Shown one piece after another: positions 61,912-64,000 of a stretch of DNA of 64,000 bases. The notes beneath the pieces were generated by a model. It was not told the origin of the DNA. It ran no database searches and was given only the letters and a program-made list of their open reading frames with translations. Made by a program: the position numbers and the translations under genes. The stretch comes from Prevotella sp. (GTDB lineage: Bacteria; Bacteroidota; Bacteroidia; Bacteroidales; Bacteroidaceae). Location of the stretch: NCBI GenBank assembly GCA_017619375.1, contig JAFZSL010000045.1, positions 161,093-225,092 of the forward strand, written 5' to 3'. Each line of letters begins with the position of its first letter. Position 1 is the first letter of the stretch.

Positions 61912-63747
61912 TCACCAACCTCTGTTTTGCTTGAGATTGCTCCATTTGAGCACTTCACTCTTTGGGATTGGTCCGTACCATTGGTAAGAATTGTCGAATT
62001 CACGTTTCTCAATGTCAGGGATGATGGTATAGGTGAGCGCACCAGTTTCATCATCGCGGTCAATCTGCATGCCCCGGATGGTTTCATTGAGTGGCAACAT
62101 CCAACGACGGAGGTCCCAGAAGCGCTTGTTCTCGAAGCAAAGTTCTATGCGACGCTCGTTGCGGATGAGGTTGGTCATCTTGGTCTGGTCACCTGCGCAT
62201 TCCTCAAGATAGGCATCGCCTTCAGGAAGGGGTTGCCCGATCTCGTTGGTTCCAAGTCCTGCACGCTCACGGATGGCCTTGATGACATCGTAAGCAGTGA
62301 AACCTATGCCTGTCGGATCTCCCTTGGGTCCCCAGGCATCGTTGGCTGCTTCTGCGAAAGCAAGGAAGATTTCTGTATAACGGATGCGAGGATAGATGTG
62401 CCATTGCTTGATTTCAGAACCACTGGCTGTTGGGCTGACGTCGTCGCGGAGAAGTTTCTTCAGGTAATAACCGGTACGTGTGGAATAATTATCCTTGTTG
62501 TTACGGTTGTCGAGATATTCGCCTTTTGAGTTGGGATAGTTGCCCGTGATGACGTCAATCCTTCTGAATGTGCTTCCGTTATAGATGATGTAGTCATTTA
62601 GACGGGGGTCACGATTGACATAGGGGTCCTGTGGGTTGTAGCCAGAAGCCGGGTCGGTGATGGGCAGTCCGTTGCGCATGGGGAATGCATCAACGAGGTT
62701 CTGCGATGGATTGACGCGACCGGTGCCATAAAGTGATGGTGGGTAGTTCTCACCTTCCTGCGACGAATTGTTATGACCGTCTTCACGACTTTCGCGCCAT
62801 AGGATTTCAGGCATTTCTGCCGAGCCTGGACCAAGTTTTGATGAGTTCTTGTACCAAATGTTTCCTGTGGGGTCGAAGCCTTCCAGTCCACCAATGCGCT
62901 TGAGCACGTTGGCACAAAGGGTTGCCGCCTCGGCGGAAGACACTCCGCTCTGTTCGCGGAAGGCAGGACTTGCAGCGAGCAAGGCGATCTGTGCCTTGAC
63001 GGCCTCGACAATCTTACCAGAAATCAACCCTTCTGACTTGTTGCCGAACACAAGGTTGAAACTGGAATAATTCGCACCAAGTTCCCTATACTTTGCAGGG
63101 ATTTCATCATCACTGAAGATGTCCTCATAAGTCATGGGGAGGAGGGACAAGGCCTTGTCGCAGTCGGCAAAGCATTGCTTGATGCATTCTGCGAAGGTGG
63201 CGCGAGGCTGGTTGAAATCGGAGCTACCGTCTTCTGGTTGGGTCAGCAAGGGGACGCCGTAGAGAATGCCGTCGTCGGCATAGCCTCCATGGGCTTGCAA
63301 AAGATAGTAATAGAGGAGCGCACGAAGTCCGTAGGCCTCACCGGACAATCGGTCAATGAACATCTGCTGCTTGGATTCAGCACTGGGAGCCCACTTTGTC
63401 TTGTCTACGATGGTGAGGAAGAGGTTGACATACTGGATGCCACCCTTGCATCCGACCCATTGCGACAAGGGGTCGTTGTCTGACTGCCAAGAGCCATAAG
63501 CAGCAATTTCCATAAAAGCGTTGCTTTTCGCGTTGCTGACAGCATCATCCGTGGCAACGTCCGTCTGAGTTGTCCTGATATAGGGAAGACTGCCGTAGCC
63601 GTACATCAGCAAACCATGTGCATAGTCTGATTCATTGGCCATGTCGTCCAACTGTCGGAAGTTCTCTTTTGCTGGCTCGAACATGTCATCACATGAACAT
63701 AATGCAAGGAGACCAATGAAATACAATATAATGTGTCTTGTCTTCAT
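61912..63747 (-). CDS. SusD/RagB-family surface glycan-binding lipoprotein
   Basis: 611-residue outer-membrane lipoprotein that forms the lid of the SusC transporter. Lipobox LLALCSC (Cys19 region), then a SusD-like TPR superhelix: ALLYYYLLQAHGGYADDGILYGVPLL, FAECIKQCFADCDKAL, GRVNPSQNLVDAFPMRNGLP, YPRIRYTEIFLAFAEAANDAWG and the C-terminal NLIRNERRIELCFENKRFWDLRRWMLP. Partner susC lies 72 bp upstream. Substrate is not deducible from SusD alone; neighbours point to a xylan-like glycan. Confidence 0.95.
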   Translation of the reverse strand: MKTRHIILYFIGLLALCSCDDMFEPAKENFRQLDDMANESDYAHGLLMYGYGSLPYIRTTQTDVATDDAVSNAKSNAFMEIAAYGSWQSDNDPLSQWVGCKGGIQYVNLFLTIVDKTKWAPSAESKQQMFIDRLSGEAYGLRALLYYYLLQAHGGYADDGILYGVPLLTQPEDGSSDFNQPRATFAECIKQCFADCDKALSLLPMTYEDIFSDDEIPAKYRELGANYSSFNLVFGNKSEGLISGKIVEAVKAQIALLAASPAFREQSGVSSAEAATLCANVLKRIGGLEGFDPTGNIWYKNSSKLGPGSAEMPEILWRESREDGHNNSSQEGENYPPSLYGTGRVNPSQNLVDAFPMRNGLPITDPASGYNPQDPYVNRDPRLNDYIIYNGSTFRRIDVITGNYPNSKGEYLDNRNNKDNYSTRTGYYLKKLLRDDVSPTASGSEIKQWHIYPRIRYTEIFLAFAEAANDAWGPKGDPTGIGFTAYDVIKAIRERAGLGTNEIGQPLPEGDAYLEECAGDQTKMTNLIRNERRIELCFENKRFWDLRRWMLPLNETIRGMQIDRDDETGALTYTIIPDIEKREFDNSYQWYGPIPKSEVLKWSNLKQNRGW

Positions 63748-63753
63748 TTTCTA

Positions 63754-63820
63754 CAATTTTCAATTTTTAATATTCAATCTTCAATCTTCAATCTTCAATT
63801 TTCAATTTTCAATCTTCAAT
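63754..63820 (-). repeat. Heptamer array, 9 units, between susC and susD
   Basis: Nine 7-bp units (63754-63816) plus a partial CAAT, plus-strand pattern CAATYTT with one variant TAATATT. The array occupies essentially the whole 72-bp gap between the susC stop (63820-63822) and the susD start (63747), with the susC stop formed right at its edge. Confidence 0.87.
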
Positions 63821-64000
63821 CAAAGAGTTACCTTCACACCGAGATTATAGAAACGTGTATAGGGAGCACCGCCAACGTTGGTTTCCATCATCTTGCGTTC
63901 CTTGGAGAACGTGAAGAGGTCGTTGCCGTTCAAATAAACCGAGAGGGCCATCACCCATTTTCCGTCAAACATTTCCATTGGGAAGTCGTAGGTAAGCTGA
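63820..64000 (-). CDS. SusC/RagA-family TonB-dependent receptor, C-terminal end only
   Basis: The last 59 codons and stop of a SusC-type outer-membrane transporter, truncated by the window edge. Segments YDFPMEMFDGKW, LYLNG-type SVYLNGNDLFTFS, MMETNVGGAPYTRFYNLGVKV and the terminal VTL match the end of SusC barrels, which finish in a beta-signal. It is the first visible gene of the PUL, directly upstream of susD. Confidence 0.93.
   Translation of the reverse strand, partial: QLTYDFPMEMFDGKWVMALSVYLNGNDLFTFSKERKMMETNVGGAPYTRFYNLGVKVTL

Noticed and set aside
63754-63820. CRISPR-like or satellite array
   Set aside because: Units are 7 bp and contiguous with no spacers, so it is a microsatellite and not a CRISPR.

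Overview
The window looks like a chromosomal segment of a Bacteroidales bacterium, most likely a Prevotella-type species. The evidence is a SusC/SusD outer-membrane glycan-uptake locus, many Bacteroidetes promoters of the form TTTG-N19-21-TAnnTTTG, gldE, the carboxynorspermidine route to spermidine, a sodium-translocating decarboxylase module, several secreted proteins ending in a KGIYIxxGKKVVVK-like tail, and an almost complete absence of Shine-Dalgarno sites. I saw no rRNA, phage, insertion sequence or CRISPR array.

Layout, left to right. 1-5.8 kb: a GH3 glycosidase and a CE1-type esterase in tandem, then a stand-alone TonB-dependent receptor. 5.8-10.7 kb: adenosine deaminase, a leucine-rich-repeat lipoprotein, a decayed secreted ORF, a Tat-type flavoprotein, a rhodanese and a radical SAM/SPASM enzyme. 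10.7-14.5 kb: a DUF3237 protein, a large RING-like/TerD-like protein and a GIN-domain (DUF2807) lipoprotein. 14.6-24.0 kb (minus strand): ACT protein with phenylacetate-CoA ligase; TenI-like protein, PRPP synthetase and TlpA-like lipoprotein; decarboxylase beta, biotin carrier and an unusual gamma subunit; an AspT/YidE-type transporter. 24.1-29.2 kb: nspC, four tRNA genes (Gly, Leu, Leu, Gly), an unknown gene, ssb, gldE and a phytase-like esterase.

29.3-40.7 kb: glycosyltransferase, M6 metalloprotease, ketopantoate reductase, then an overlapping run of nucleoside transporter, bifunctional nuclease and rsmE, two DUF4230 genes and a secreted orphan, a phosphopantetheinyl transferase and a GH28 pectinase. 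40.8-52.3 kb: carB, nadE, a metallo-beta-lactamase-fold hydrolase, and an AraC regulator divergent from a very large GH29 alpha-L-fucosidase with a long palindrome between them. 52.5-56.4 kb: a minus-strand operon of a DUF6057-like membrane protein, a beta-propeller lipoprotein with a CxxCH motif and a small unknown protein.

56.6-64.0 kb: the distal part of a polysaccharide utilization locus, read right to left as susC (truncated by the window), susD, a DUF1735-type surface lipoprotein, a GH10-like lipoprotein that appears to have lost catalytic residues, and a protein with duplicated carbohydrate-binding modules. The gene content suggests a xylan or related beta-glycan locus in which the GH10 fold has become a binding protein; this is inference. 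Two arrays of a 7-bp repeat (CAATYTT on the plus strand) sit in the intergenic gaps either side of susD.
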